Source of the DNA: Heliomarina baculiformis
Lineage (GTDB): Bacteria; Pseudomonadota; Alphaproteobacteria; Rhodobacterales; Rhodobacteraceae
DNA: 59,588 bases
Direction: 5' to 3'
Assembly: GCF_019966545.1 (NCBI RefSeq)
Contig: NZ_JAIMIC010000016.1
Span: forward strand, 1 to 59,588
The notes under the pieces were generated by a model. That model made no database searches, was not told the origin of the DNA, and was given only the letters and a program-made list of their open reading frames with translations. Shown here piece after piece: positions 16,254-24,190 of the stretch (positions are counted from its first letter, which is position 1; every line of letters starts with the position of its first letter). Made by a program: the position numbers and the translations under genes.

Positions 16254-17449
16254 CAAACGTCTATATCTGCGATTACATCCGCACACCAATCGGTCGCTAT
16301 GGCGGCGCGCTTTCTTCTGTGCGAGCCGACGATCTTGGCGCAATCCCACTCAGGGCCTTGGCCAGCCGAAACCCGGGGCTAGATCTAGCGACCATTGACG
16401 AAGTGATTTTTGGCTGCGCCAACCAAGCGGGAGAGGACAACCGTAATGTTGCTCGCATGTCGCTTCTACTAGCTGGATTTCCGGATTGTGTACCGGGGAC
16501 AACAATGAATCGGTTGTGCGGGTCGGGCATGGATGCGATAATCACGGCCGCCCGCGCTATCAAATCAGGAGAGGCCGATCTCATTGTCGCAGGTGGTGTG
16601 GAAAGCATGTCGCGTGCTCCGTTTGTGATGCCAAAAGCTACAACAGTATTCTCGCGCGAGAATAGTGTGGAAGACACCACCATCGGCTGGCGCTTCGTCA
16701 ATAGACTGATGAAGAGCCAATACGGCGTCGACAGTATGCCTGAAACGGCCGAAAACGTGGCTGAAGTCTTCGGCATCAACCGCGCCGACCAAGATGCTTT
16801 CGCCCTACATTCCCAGCAAAAGGCGAGCGTTGCTATGGCGAACGGTCGTTTGGCCCGTGAAATTGTCCCGGTAGAGATTCCTCAGCGAAAGGGGGAGCCA
16901 AAGATCGTCGTACAGGATGAACACCCTCGCGCGAGTACGACTTTGGAAGCGCTCGCCCAACTGAAAACTTTCGTAAAAGCGGATGGCACGGTAACCGCAG
17001 GGAATTCTTCAGGCGTGAACGATGGTGCCGCAGCATTGATCCTTGCCACCAGCGACGTCGCAAAAAAATTTGGCCTCACGCCGGTCGCAAGGGTCTTGGG
17101 CGGCGCAACCGCCGGCGTTGCACCGCGCATCATGGGTTTCGGGCCGGCACCGGCGTCGAAAAAGCTGATGGCGCGACTTGGACTGAAACAAGAAGACTTC
17201 TCGGTGATCGAACTTAACGAAGCCTTTGCTTCGCAGGGTCTGGCCACACTACGGCACCTGGGGATCGCGGATGATGATGCCCGCGTGAACCCAAACGGCG
17301 GCGCTATTGCTCTCGGCCATCCGCTTGGCATGTCGGGTGCCCGCATCACCGGCTCAGCGATGCTGGACCTCAAACCTGGAGAAAAGTCGTTGTCGACCAT
17401 GTGTATTGGCGTGGGACAGGGAATTGCAATCGCACTCGAAGCTGTCTGA
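16250..17449 (+). CDS. pcaF/dcaF-like: thiolase, beta-ketoadipyl-CoA thiolase type
   Basis: 399 residues. The nucleophilic Cys90 lies in NRLCGSGMDA. ADQDAFALHSQQKA, NPNGGAIALGHPLGMSGAR with the active-site His, and the C-terminal CIGVGQG with the second Cys are all present. The segments FGCANQAGEDNRNVARM, MPETAENVAEVF and VAPRIMGFGPAPA resemble beta-ketoadipyl-CoA thiolases (PcaF, PaaJ, DcaF) more than biosynthetic acetoacetyl-CoA thiolases. It would cleave 3-oxoadipyl-CoA to succinyl-CoA and acetyl-CoA, ending the route and pointing to a C6 starting compound. It is the last gene of the rightward transcript and overlaps etfA by four bases. Confidence 0.92.
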   Translation: MTNVYICDYIRTPIGRYGGALSSVRADDLGAIPLRALASRNPGLDLATIDEVIFGCANQAGEDNRNVARMSLLLAGFPDCVPGTTMNRLCGSGMDAIITAARAIKSGEADLIVAGGVESMSRAPFVMPKATTVFSRENSVEDTTIGWRFVNRLMKSQYGVDSMPETAENVAEVFGINRADQDAFALHSQQKASVAMANGRLAREIVPVEIPQRKGEPKIVVQDEHPRASTTLEALAQLKTFVKADGTVTAGNSSGVNDGAAALILATSDVAKKFGLTPVARVLGGATAGVAPRIMGFGPAPASKKLMARLGLKQEDFSVIELNEAFASQGLATLRHLGIADDDARVNPNGGAIALGHPLGMSGARITGSAMLDLKPGEKSLSTMCIGVGQGIAIALEAV

Positions 17450-17772
17450 GGTGCCGTGACAGCCTAAAAATTACCATAATCATGATTACGCGATTATTGG
17501 TCGACCCCAAATTTTCCGTGTAGAATTCGCCCTCTACCACCTCCCTGTGGGCGATACCCTGGCGGTACCGGAACCTCTCTCCGGTGCCGCCCTTTCCTGA
17601 AAGAACGATTGAACGGCCCATAATGTTTGCGAGACGGATCATCACGTGACCTGCGTTTCGGCAGGCATTCCATTCCGGCGATCTCGCGCCATCCCAAGAT
17701 TTCTTCTCTGCACTTCCGAATGTAACATATATCGCGTGGCGATATTTCGCGCATCGTGTCCGTTTCAACGGC
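17450..17772. other. intergenic region between catabolic and transfer blocks
   Basis: No credible gene is visible. A 12-base perfect palindrome, TAATCATGATTA (17477-17488), lies about 30 bases after the thiolase stop and could be an operator. No clear terminator was found. This gap marks the change from catabolic to conjugation genes. Confidence 0.45.
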
Positions 17773-17982
17773 ATGAACTTGCGGGACCGTGTAGCACTAA
17801 ACATCCAGGAATTGAGACGCGCCCGCGGCCTCAGCCAGGAGGAGCTTGCTCATCGGGCCGATGTGAGTCGCGGCCATATGGGCAAGCTCGAGAACGCCAA
17901 GTTCGCGGCCTCCCTCGACCTTCTCGAACGTATCGCCAAAGCACTGAACGTAGATCCAGCAGAGCTCTTCACAAAACGCTAG
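17773..17982 (+). CDS. small XRE-family HTH regulator
   Basis: A 69-residue protein that is a single Cro/CI-type helix-turn-helix domain: NIQELRRARGLSQEELAHRADVSRGHMGKLENAKFAASLDLLERIAKAL. The second helix and recognition helix fit the family well, and the length is normal for a stand-alone HTH_3 protein. It lies at the left edge of the transfer region with no partner toxin visible. It may repress the conjugation genes downstream, but that is a positional guess. The ribosome-binding site is weak. Confidence 0.8.
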   Translation: MNLRDRVALNIQELRRARGLSQEELAHRADVSRGHMGKLENAKFAASLDLLERIAKALNVDPAELFTKR

Positions 17983-18058
17983 CCAGTTTTTGCCAGCCCC
18001 TGATGCGTCCTGGAGCGGAACGTCTCAAGAGGTAGTCAAATGGAGTGCAGAGAGTTCG

Positions 18059-18259
18059 ATGGGTAAGAAGAAGACAGGCTGGCCCTTCCAGAACGGGTTT
18101 CTGAACGACGGTGCGCAGGAGATTCACCTGTTCACCGATTACCGTTGGAATGATGGCTCGGTGAGCCGCCGCTGGCATGTCGATCCAGAACGCTTTGATG
18201 CTTGTCTGGTCGAGCTTCGCCCAGTTTCCCTGAAGGCATCAGACCGTTCGGATCAGTAG
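18059..18259 (+). CDS. hypothetical small protein
   Basis: A 66-residue frame from the ATG at 18059 (an upstream in-frame start at 17990 is possible). The product is basic at the N-terminus (MGKKKTGWPFQNGF) and rich in aromatic residues. No signal peptide, membrane segment or known motif is seen. It is downstream of the XRE regulator on the same strand, and its end overlaps by 7 bases the end of a minus-strand gene. It may be a real accessory gene of the transfer region, but support is limited to position and composition. Confidence 0.4.
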   Translation: MGKKKTGWPFQNGFLNDGAQEIHLFTDYRWNDGSVSRRWHVDPERFDACLVELRPVSLKASDRSDQ

Positions 18260-18831
18260 GAGAACCACTCCGAGTGGCCCATGTTGCCCTCGTAGTCGCC
18301 GTATTCAACCATGATACTGCGCAAATAGAAGTACGAGGAACCTCCGCCGGTCGGATAGGCGATCTCCTGACCGCCTTCCGATACGAATGCCTCGGGCCAG
18401 GGCGTGTGGGATCGGTAGACCCGCTGGATGTACCGGCAGGTGCGGTTCTCTCGGTCGCAGGAACGGAGAGACCAGTCCCAATACTGTTCACCTCCCCTTT
18501 CTCTATAGGCTTGACCGGTGAACCAGATCACATGGGTGCGGTTCAGCCATTCGTATTCGGGCAGAGTGGTGTCGAGCTCGCCCTCCCCGCCGGGCCCGCC
18601 CAGCTCGACCGGCACATGTGCGAAGGTGCAGACCCCGAAGGGCGGCAGGCTCGGCCAGGGCGTGATGCGGCGGATCATAGTGCGATAGGCCCGTGCACAG
18701 ACTGCGCTCGGGGGGAAGCCGCCAGCCATGCAGAGCATGATGGCGCAGTCGATGTCATAGGCCTGCGCCTTCCCCGGGGCTCCGAACACCGCCATCACCC
18801 CCATCGCCGCTGCCATCGCCTGTCGCTTCAT
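18253..18831 (-). CDS. hypothetical secreted protein of the transfer region
   Basis: 192 residues from the ATG at 18831, with GGGAGAG about 5 bases upstream. The N-terminus is a typical Sec signal peptide (MKRQAMAAAMGVMAVFGAPGKAQA, cleavage after AQA near residue 24). The mature part has several Cys (DCAIMLCMAGGF, SAVCARAYR, SCDRENRTCRYIQ) that could form disulfides in the periplasm, and it is rich in Trp and Tyr. I do not recognise the family with confidence. Its place beside the virB genes, but on the opposite strand, suggests a periplasmic role in conjugation or surface exclusion. An overlapping plus-strand frame was rejected in its favour because of the signal peptide. Confidence 0.68.
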   Translation of the reverse strand: MKRQAMAAAMGVMAVFGAPGKAQAYDIDCAIMLCMAGGFPPSAVCARAYRTMIRRITPWPSLPPFGVCTFAHVPVELGGPGGEGELDTTLPEYEWLNRTHVIWFTGQAYRERGGEQYWDWSLRSCDRENRTCRYIQRVYRSHTPWPEAFVSEGGQEIAYPTGGGSSYFYLRSIMVEYGDYEGNMGHSEWFSY

Positions 18832-18963
18832 GTCGCTCTCCCGCAAAAGTTGCGCAGACTATCGCGCAATATGTATTTATCTGCAATATGTCGTATTGAC
18901 TCCATATGACTTTATGGATTTAAGCGCAGGAAGTAGAAGGGCTCTCGTGGGGAGAGTCCGAAC

Positions 18964-19278
18964 ATGCCGATAGCGCGCAACCAGATCCTGATCACCATCG
19001 ATGGTGTCAAAGACCTGTCCGAACAGGGCATCGCGTTCCGCTGCCGGTATGAACTCGTGGGGTTCACGGACGATGGCAAGCCGCGCTACCAGTGCATCTA
19101 CCTGCGCGAGGGTGAGCCGGAAGCCATTCTGGTCTCGACCCGGATCACCCCGCACGGGCCTGAGCCGCGGTATTTCAACATATGGCCAGGGCTCTTCAAA
19201 CATCATCTCGAGTTCGGTGACGGGCGCGATCTGCGCTTTGGTCCTGACTACAGCATCACCCTCGAGGAGCGCGGCTGA
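18964..19278 (+). CDS. conserved hypothetical protein upstream of virB1
   Basis: 104 residues with a good ribosome-binding site (GGGGAGAG, about 6 bases before the ATG). The product is soluble with no signal peptide or membrane segment. It has a strongly beta-like pattern (QILITIDGVKDLSEQGIAFRCRYELVGF) and ends in YSITLEERG. I do not recognise a domain. It is the first gene of the virB transcript, and its 3' end overlaps the likely start of the lytic transglycosylase gene in another frame. This suggests translational coupling and a role in transfer or its control. Confidence 0.6.
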   Translation: MPIARNQILITIDGVKDLSEQGIAFRCRYELVGFTDDGKPRYQCIYLREGEPEAILVSTRITPHGPEPRYFNIWPGLFKHHLEFGDGRDLRFGPDYSITLEERG

Positions 19279-19915
19279 CGTTATCGCCTTCGGCCGCGAC
19301 GGCACAGCCCGGACTTCGGGCTGGACCTTTCACGGTGAGCGCCCTGCCTGGGCTGGTTTGGAACATAGCGCTGAAGCCGAGGTCGTTCTGGCCTCGTTGG
19401 ACGCCACGCCGCCTTCCAGTCGCGACGACACCCTCTCCCTGATCCGCACGACTGCCGTCCGCCACCAGGGGAACCGTGCCCTGCGGCAGGTCAGCCTTGA
19501 TGCGGACGACTGGCAAATTCTGTTCCGCGCCCTGGTCGAGGCTGAAAGCAGCTACAACCCGACCGCCGTCAGCCCGAAGGATGCCTATGGTCTTGGCCAG
19601 CTGATGCCGGATACTGCCCGTGCGCTCGGCGTCGATCCGCGCGATCCCTCCCAGAACCTCGACGGCGCGGCGCGGTATCTGCTCGCACAACTCGGAACGT
19701 TCAAGGACATCGACTTGGCGCTCGCGGCCTACAATGCCGGACCGCACCGGGTGGTCGAGTATTCCGGCATCCCGCCTTTCATCGAGACCCGCGACTACAT
19801 CGCGCGCATCCACCGGATCCGGTCCCGACTTGCGGGTACACCTGTTTCCGCGCCGGACATCCGCGTCGCAGACCGGGTTCCAGCCCGCGCGCCGGTCCTC
19901 ATCGATCTTCAGTAA
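19238..19915 (+). CDS. virB1: VirB1-like lytic transglycosylase
   Basis: The SLT domain is clear from about 19,510: FRALVEAESSYNPTAVSPKDAYGLGQLMPDTARALGV with the catalytic Glu in AESSYN, then LAAYNAGPHRVVEYSGIP. It cuts peptidoglycan to let the type IV secretion channel through the wall. The start is uncertain. The frame is open from 19001, but the first ~80 codons there are an out-of-frame reading of the preceding gene. I place the start at the TTG at 19238; another TTG at 19358 is possible. No clear signal peptide follows either start, which is odd for a periplasmic enzyme. Confidence 0.75.
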   Translation: MVLTTASPSRSAADVIAFGRDGTARTSGWTFHGERPAWAGLEHSAEAEVVLASLDATPPSSRDDTLSLIRTTAVRHQGNRALRQVSLDADDWQILFRALVEAESSYNPTAVSPKDAYGLGQLMPDTARALGVDPRDPSQNLDGAARYLLAQLGTFKDIDLALAAYNAGPHRVVEYSGIPPFIETRDYIARIHRIRSRLAGTPVSAPDIRVADRVPARAPVLIDLQ

Positions 19916-19931
19916 AACAAGGGAACTTCGC

Positions 19932-20213
19932 ATGCTTCGACATCGCCTCAGCCGCCTCTTGCCTGCCACCACAACCTTGGCGGCTCTCGCAAGCCCTGCC
20001 TTCGCGCAGGACTTGTCGCCGATCCAGACCATGCTGGAAACCGTCGAGGCCGCGCTGACCGGTCCGATTGGGATCGCGGTTGCCACACTCGCCGTCATCG
20101 GCACTGGTTTCATGTGCATGATGGGGCGGCTGAACTGGGGCTGGTTCGCCTCGGTCATCATCGGGATCGTGCTGATCTTCTCGGCCGGCACCATCGTCGA
20201 CGGCTTCTCCTGA
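19932..20213 (+). CDS. virB2: VirB2/TrbC-like conjugative pilin
   Basis: 93 residues from the ATG at 19932, the usual pilin precursor size. A signal peptide ends at ASPAFAQ (near residue 25). Two hydrophobic helices follow: TGPIGIAVATLAVIGTGFMCMM and WFASVIIGIVLIFSAGTIV. This is the classic VirB2/TrbC topology. It is the major subunit of the conjugative pilus. It lies between virB1 and virB3 in the expected order. A longer in-frame extension back to 19620 overlaps virB1 and is not coding. Confidence 0.9.
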   Translation: MLRHRLSRLLPATTTLAALASPAFAQDLSPIQTMLETVEAALTGPIGIAVATLAVIGTGFMCMMGRLNWGWFASVIIGIVLIFSAGTIVDGFS

Positions 20214-20228
20214 GGTTGGAGAATAGAG

Positions 20229-20507
20229 TTGGCAGAACGATCCCCCCTTTTTCTGGGCCTCGCCCGACCGCCCAAGTATCTGGGCCTCCCTGTCGGATAC
20301 CTCGTGGTGCTGGCGACCGGGGTCGTTCTGCCGTTCATCTGGACCAAGTCCATGGTCTTCTTCCTGATCGGCCTCGTCGCCTATCCGATCCTCTGGTTCG
20401 TCGCCGACCGCGAGCCGCATTTCTTCGAGGTCCTGCGCGTTTCCTACGGCTCGGTGCGCCCGACGAAGAACCGCGCCCTGCATGGAGGCGACAGCTTTGG
20501 CGCTTGA
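20229..20507 (+). CDS. virB3: VirB3-like inner-membrane T4SS component
   Basis: 92 residues starting at a TTG. The PPKYLGLPVGY segment leads into two adjacent membrane helices (VVLATGVVLPFIW and VFFLIGLVAYPILWFV) and then DREPHFFEVLRV, as in VirB3/TrbD proteins. VirB3 works with the VirB4 ATPase in pilus assembly. It overlaps the virB4 start by 26 bases, so the two are probably translationally coupled. Confidence 0.87.
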   Translation: MAERSPLFLGLARPPKYLGLPVGYLVVLATGVVLPFIWTKSMVFFLIGLVAYPILWFVADREPHFFEVLRVSYGSVRPTKNRALHGGDSFGA

Positions 20508-22875
20508 TGCGGGCACACTTTCCACTCACGGAACCGCTCTGCTTCAGGCTGGCGGCGGGGAGTTCGCGCGGGAGAGCTATCTCGCTGATCACCTGCCGTA
20601 TTTCGCGCTTGCCGATGACGATGTGATGGTGCTGCGCGAGGGCGATCTGATGGCGACCCTGCGCCTTGATGGTCTGAACCCGATGACCAGCGAAGACGCA
20701 CGGCTCGATGCGCTCAAGCGCGCGGTTGCCGCCATCGTCGCCCAGACCGGCAATGCCTTCGGCTTTTACATCCACCGCATCTCCGTGCCACAGGATCTGG
20801 GGATGCGCCCCATCGAGGGCGACAGCTTCGCCGCCGCGATAGATGCCCGCTGGCAGGCCCATGTGAAAGACCTGCGCCCGGCCAAGCGCCAACTCTATCT
20901 CAGCGTGATCCGGCGCCCCGATATCTCCGCGCGCATTCCATTCCTTCGGACGCTGGCCCGCAAAGCCTGGGTCAAGGACCGCGCGACGCGCCTGCAGGAG
21001 CTGAACGAGGTCATGGGCTTTTTCGAGGTGGCTCTGTCTTCGGCCAACCCTGTGCGCCTGACCCGCACGGGTGGTGAATGGCTGGGCTATCTAAACACGC
21101 TGAACGCGGGCAGCTTCTCCCCCATAGCCTTCGGACAAAGCGCTCTGCCTCTTTCACATATTTTGAGCAATTGCCGCGCGACCTTCGACGGCGACGTCGT
21201 CACCCTGACCGACGCCGTGACTGGGCGGGTCAAATACGGCGCGCTCTTTTCGATGAAGACCTACCCGGCATTGACCGATGTGACGCTGCTCGACGCGCTC
21301 GACCTGCCGCTCGACATCGTGCTCACGAACTCCTTCAGCCCGATCCCGAACAACATCATGGCCGAACGCATCCAGCGCATCATCCGCCAGATGCAGGCCT
21401 CCGACGATGCGGCCGTCTCCCTGCGCGAACAATTGGGCCAGGCTGCCGACGACCAGGAGGCAGGACGCATCGCCTTCGGGGACCATCACCTCTCCATCGC
21501 GGTCTACGCGCCGGACCGCGACACGCTCGAACGGGCCGCCGCCCAGATCAAACGCGTGGGTCAGGAGATCATGTCCGTCATCGTGCGCGAGAACATGGCG
21601 CTGAAAGCCACCTACTTCGCACAATCCCCCGGCAATTTCGGCTACCGCGCTCGCAAGACGCCGATTTCCTCCATCAATTTCGCCGACTTCGCAGCTCTGC
21701 ATGGTAGCGTCGAAGGACGCGGTCCTGATCAGTCGCCCTGGGGTCAGACCATTTCGGTCCTGCCCACGGTCGGCACCTCTGGTTATCGCTTCAATTTCCA
21801 CGAGGCGGGAGCCCCAGGCAAGGAACCGACCGTTGGCCATACGCTGGTTCTGGGGCGCACCGGGACCGGCAAGACGCTCACCACTGCCTTTCTCGCAGCG
21901 CAGGCGCAGCGGGTCGGCGCACGGCTTTTCTTCTTCGACAAGGATCGCGGCCTGGAGATGGCCGTGCGCGCCCTCGGCGGGCGCTATAACGAAATCCGGG
22001 CTGGCGTGCCGACAGGTCTGAACCCGCTCGCCACCGAAACCGACGAGCGCGGCCGCGCCTGGCTCTCGGACTGGCTTGCGACACTTCTCACACGGAATGG
22101 CACGCTCTCGGGCGAGCAATCCCGCCATATCCAAAGCGCGGTCGGCCAGAACGCCGATGCGGGGGCGGCGCTGCAGCGTTTCGCCAGTTTCGAGACCCTG
22201 TTCCAGTCACTCGATGATGATGGCGAGCTGCAATCCCGCGTTGCCGAATGGGCCCCCGGCGGGCGCTATGGCTGGGTGTTCGACGAGCCCGAGCGCGGCG
22301 CGGGCCTCAAGCTCACGGGCGACATCGTCGGGTTTGATATGACCGAGATCCTCGACATGACGACCGAGCGCATGGCGGTACTCTCCTACATCTTCCGCCA
22401 GATCGAACGCGTGGTCGAAGACCGCCGTCCCACCATCATCGTGCTCGACGAAGCGTGGAAGCTCTTGGACGATCCGTATTTCGGGGCGCGGCTGGAAAAC
22501 TGGCTGGTGACGCTTCGCAAGATGAACTGCGTCGTCATCATGATGACGCAGTATCCGAGCCAGTTGCGCGACAGCCGCGTCGGCAAAACCATCGTCGAGA
22601 CGGTGCCGACGCAGATCCTCTTCCCGAACGATCGCGCCACCGTCTCCGATTACGATTTTCTCCGCGTCAACGCCAAGGAGGCTGCCCTTCTCGTGCAGCC
22701 GACCATCGGCCAGCGCATCGCGCTTATCCGCTCGGCGGGCGACAGCGTCTTCGTCGATGCCGATCTCTCCGCACTTGGCGACCTCCTTCCCATCCTTGGC
22801 GGCGGCGCCACTGGCGAGGCCCGCGTGCCTGCCGATTGGCGCGCCAATCCCGATTTCTGGAGACATGTGATATGA
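20482..22875 (+). CDS. virB4: VirB4 ATPase of the type IV secretion system
   Basis: 797 residues, normal for VirB4/TrbE. Walker A GRTGTGKT is near residue 458 and Walker B IIVLDEAWKLLDD near residue 655; the C-terminal MTQYPSQLRDSRVGKTIVE region is typical. The N-terminal CagE/TrbE-type domain includes NPVRLTRTGGEWLGYLNTL. It energises pilus biogenesis and substrate transfer at the inner membrane. It overlaps virB3 upstream and the small lipoprotein gene downstream (ATGA). Confidence 0.95.
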   Translation: MEATALALDAGTLSTHGTALLQAGGGEFARESYLADHLPYFALADDDVMVLREGDLMATLRLDGLNPMTSEDARLDALKRAVAAIVAQTGNAFGFYIHRISVPQDLGMRPIEGDSFAAAIDARWQAHVKDLRPAKRQLYLSVIRRPDISARIPFLRTLARKAWVKDRATRLQELNEVMGFFEVALSSANPVRLTRTGGEWLGYLNTLNAGSFSPIAFGQSALPLSHILSNCRATFDGDVVTLTDAVTGRVKYGALFSMKTYPALTDVTLLDALDLPLDIVLTNSFSPIPNNIMAERIQRIIRQMQASDDAAVSLREQLGQAADDQEAGRIAFGDHHLSIAVYAPDRDTLERAAAQIKRVGQEIMSVIVRENMALKATYFAQSPGNFGYRARKTPISSINFADFAALHGSVEGRGPDQSPWGQTISVLPTVGTSGYRFNFHEAGAPGKEPTVGHTLVLGRTGTGKTLTTAFLAAQAQRVGARLFFFDKDRGLEMAVRALGGRYNEIRAGVPTGLNPLATETDERGRAWLSDWLATLLTRNGTLSGEQSRHIQSAVGQNADAGAALQRFASFETLFQSLDDDGELQSRVAEWAPGGRYGWVFDEPERGAGLKLTGDIVGFDMTEILDMTTERMAVLSYIFRQIERVVEDRRPTIIVLDEAWKLLDDPYFGARLENWLVTLRKMNCVVIMMTQYPSQLRDSRVGKTIVETVPTQILFPNDRATVSDYDFLRVNAKEAALLVQPTIGQRIALIRSAGDSVFVDADLSALGDLLPILGGGATGEARVPADWRANPDFWRHVI

Positions 22876-23081
22876 GTTCGAAACCCCTCCTCGCGCTTTG
22901 CGCCGCCGCGAGCCTTCTTTCCGCTTGCGAGAAATACACCGAGAAAACCTCGCCCTGTTTCGGACGCAATGGCGAGCCGCAAGTGACGCGGTCCGCCCTG
23001 TCCTTCTCGACCATGGGCGCACCGGTGCAGGAGACGGCCAAGCCTGACTGCACCTTCGAGCCCCTGCCCCGTTCGGAATGA
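22872..23081 (+). CDS. virB7: VirB7-like small lipoprotein
   Basis: A 69-residue protein with a short signal sequence and the lipobox LLSAC (Cys at residue 19), so it should be processed by signal peptidase II and anchored by lipid. Two further Cys are present. In VirB systems the small lipoprotein VirB7 pairs with VirB9 in the outer-membrane core. Its position here, directly after virB4, is not the Agrobacterium order, so the VirB7 assignment rests on lipobox, size and neighbourhood. It overlaps virB4 by 4 bases and the next gene by 4 bases. Confidence 0.72.
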   Translation: MSSKPLLALCAAASLLSACEKYTEKTSPCFGRNGEPQVTRSALSFSTMGAPVQETAKPDCTFEPLPRSE

Positions 23082-24190
23082 GCCGCGCCGCGATCATATC
23101 CGCCGGGCTCTGCCTCGGCCTCAGCGCCCTGCCTGCGCATGCCCAGGGCGTGCCGACACAGGACAATTCCGCGATCGGTCGCGCCATCGCCCGGGTGAGG
23201 GCATTGGCCGAGGATCTAAGCGTCCAGCAGGACAAGGATCGGACCGAGTCCACGCTGGCGGATGTGCAGGCCGACCAGCTGCGCGTCCTCGAGGAAATGA
23301 CCGCTGCCATTACCGGGCCTGGCTTCGACATCCGTGCGCTCGAGGGCAATGCGGATTTCGGGGTGGCGGCGGTCTATCCCAATACCGATCCAAGCCCGAT
23401 GAACAGCCGCCTCTTCGGCGAGGGCCGCGAGACGGTCGAGATGATGATCGTCGAGGTCGCCGGCGAGTTCGCAGGCGCGCCCGGTGTGGCCCGCGCCGGT
23501 CTCTCGGCCACCCAGTGGCGCTGCCTCTTCCAGGCTCTGATTAAACAGGAGAGTCGCTTCAACGTCGCCGCTGAAAGCCCGGTCGGGGCTTATGGCCTGA
23601 CCCAGCTCATGCCTGGCACCGCCTCCGATCTCGGCGTCGACCGCTATGACGTGAAAGACAACCTCCGCGGCGGCGCGCGCTATATCACCACCCAGCTCAA
23701 CCGCTTCGGCAACATACCCCATGCGCTCGCGGCCTATAACGCGGGGCCGGGTCGGGTCATCGAATACGGGGGCGTGCCGCCCTTTGCCGAGACCCAAGGC
23801 TATGTGCGCAACATCTCGAAATTCTACAACGAATACCTCGCTGTGGTGGGCGGTGCCGACGCGCTTGGCACGCTCTCGCCCTCGGATTTTGCGCTCGCCG
23901 AATATGCCAGCATCTCCGAGGCGGGCGTCTATTACGCCGCCGACAGTTCGGCAACGACCGAGCAAGTGATCAACCGCCTCCGCGCGATCATCCTGCAGAT
24001 CGATGCGCAACCCAATGCCAAGGCGGCCTGGGAACTCAACACCTACGCCAAGGCCGAGATTGGCCGCATCCTCAACCTTCGCGTCCGGCTGATGGCCGCC
24101 AACCAGCAGCGCGAGGCGGTCTATGCGCAGCACCTCGTCGCAGACCGGTTGGCGGAGCGCGACTTCATGCAGATGGGAGTTCCCGAATGA
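23078..24190 (+). CDS. lytic transglycosylase embedded in a VirB5-like secreted protein
   Basis: 370 residues with a signal peptide (cleavage near LPAHAQ, residue 23). The mature N-terminus (QGVPTQDNSAIGRAI) parallels that of the next protein, VirB5 (QGVPTFDGSQLGQLV). A helical stretch follows, then an SLT domain at about 145-245 (FQALIKQESRFNVAAESPVGAYGLTQLMPGTASDLGV; LAAYNAGPGRVIEYGGVPPF). The last ~90 residues (AAWELNTYAKAEIGRILNLRVRLMAANQQREA) look like the helical C-terminus of VirB5/TrbJ. It is the second transglycosylase of the operon. I infer a wall-opening enzyme carried on a pilus-tip-type scaffold. Confidence 0.8.
   Translation: MSRAAIISAGLCLGLSALPAHAQGVPTQDNSAIGRAIARVRALAEDLSVQQDKDRTESTLADVQADQLRVLEEMTAAITGPGFDIRALEGNADFGVAAVYPNTDPSPMNSRLFGEGRETVEMMIVEVAGEFAGAPGVARAGLSATQWRCLFQALIKQESRFNVAAESPVGAYGLTQLMPGTASDLGVDRYDVKDNLRGGARYITTQLNRFGNIPHALAAYNAGPGRVIEYGGVPPFAETQGYVRNISKFYNEYLAVVGGADALGTLSPSDFALAEYASISEAGVYYAADSSATTEQVINRLRAIILQIDAQPNAKAAWELNTYAKAEIGRILNLRVRLMAANQQREAVYAQHLVADRLAERDFMQMGVPE

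Noticed and set aside
17494-17804. Short minus-strand frames after the thiolase gene
   Set aside because: No ribosome-binding site or motif, and they overlap the clear XRE gene start.
18202-18909. 235-codon plus-strand frame opposite the secreted protein gene
   Set aside because: The minus-strand frame has a signal peptide and ribosome-binding site; this frame has neither.
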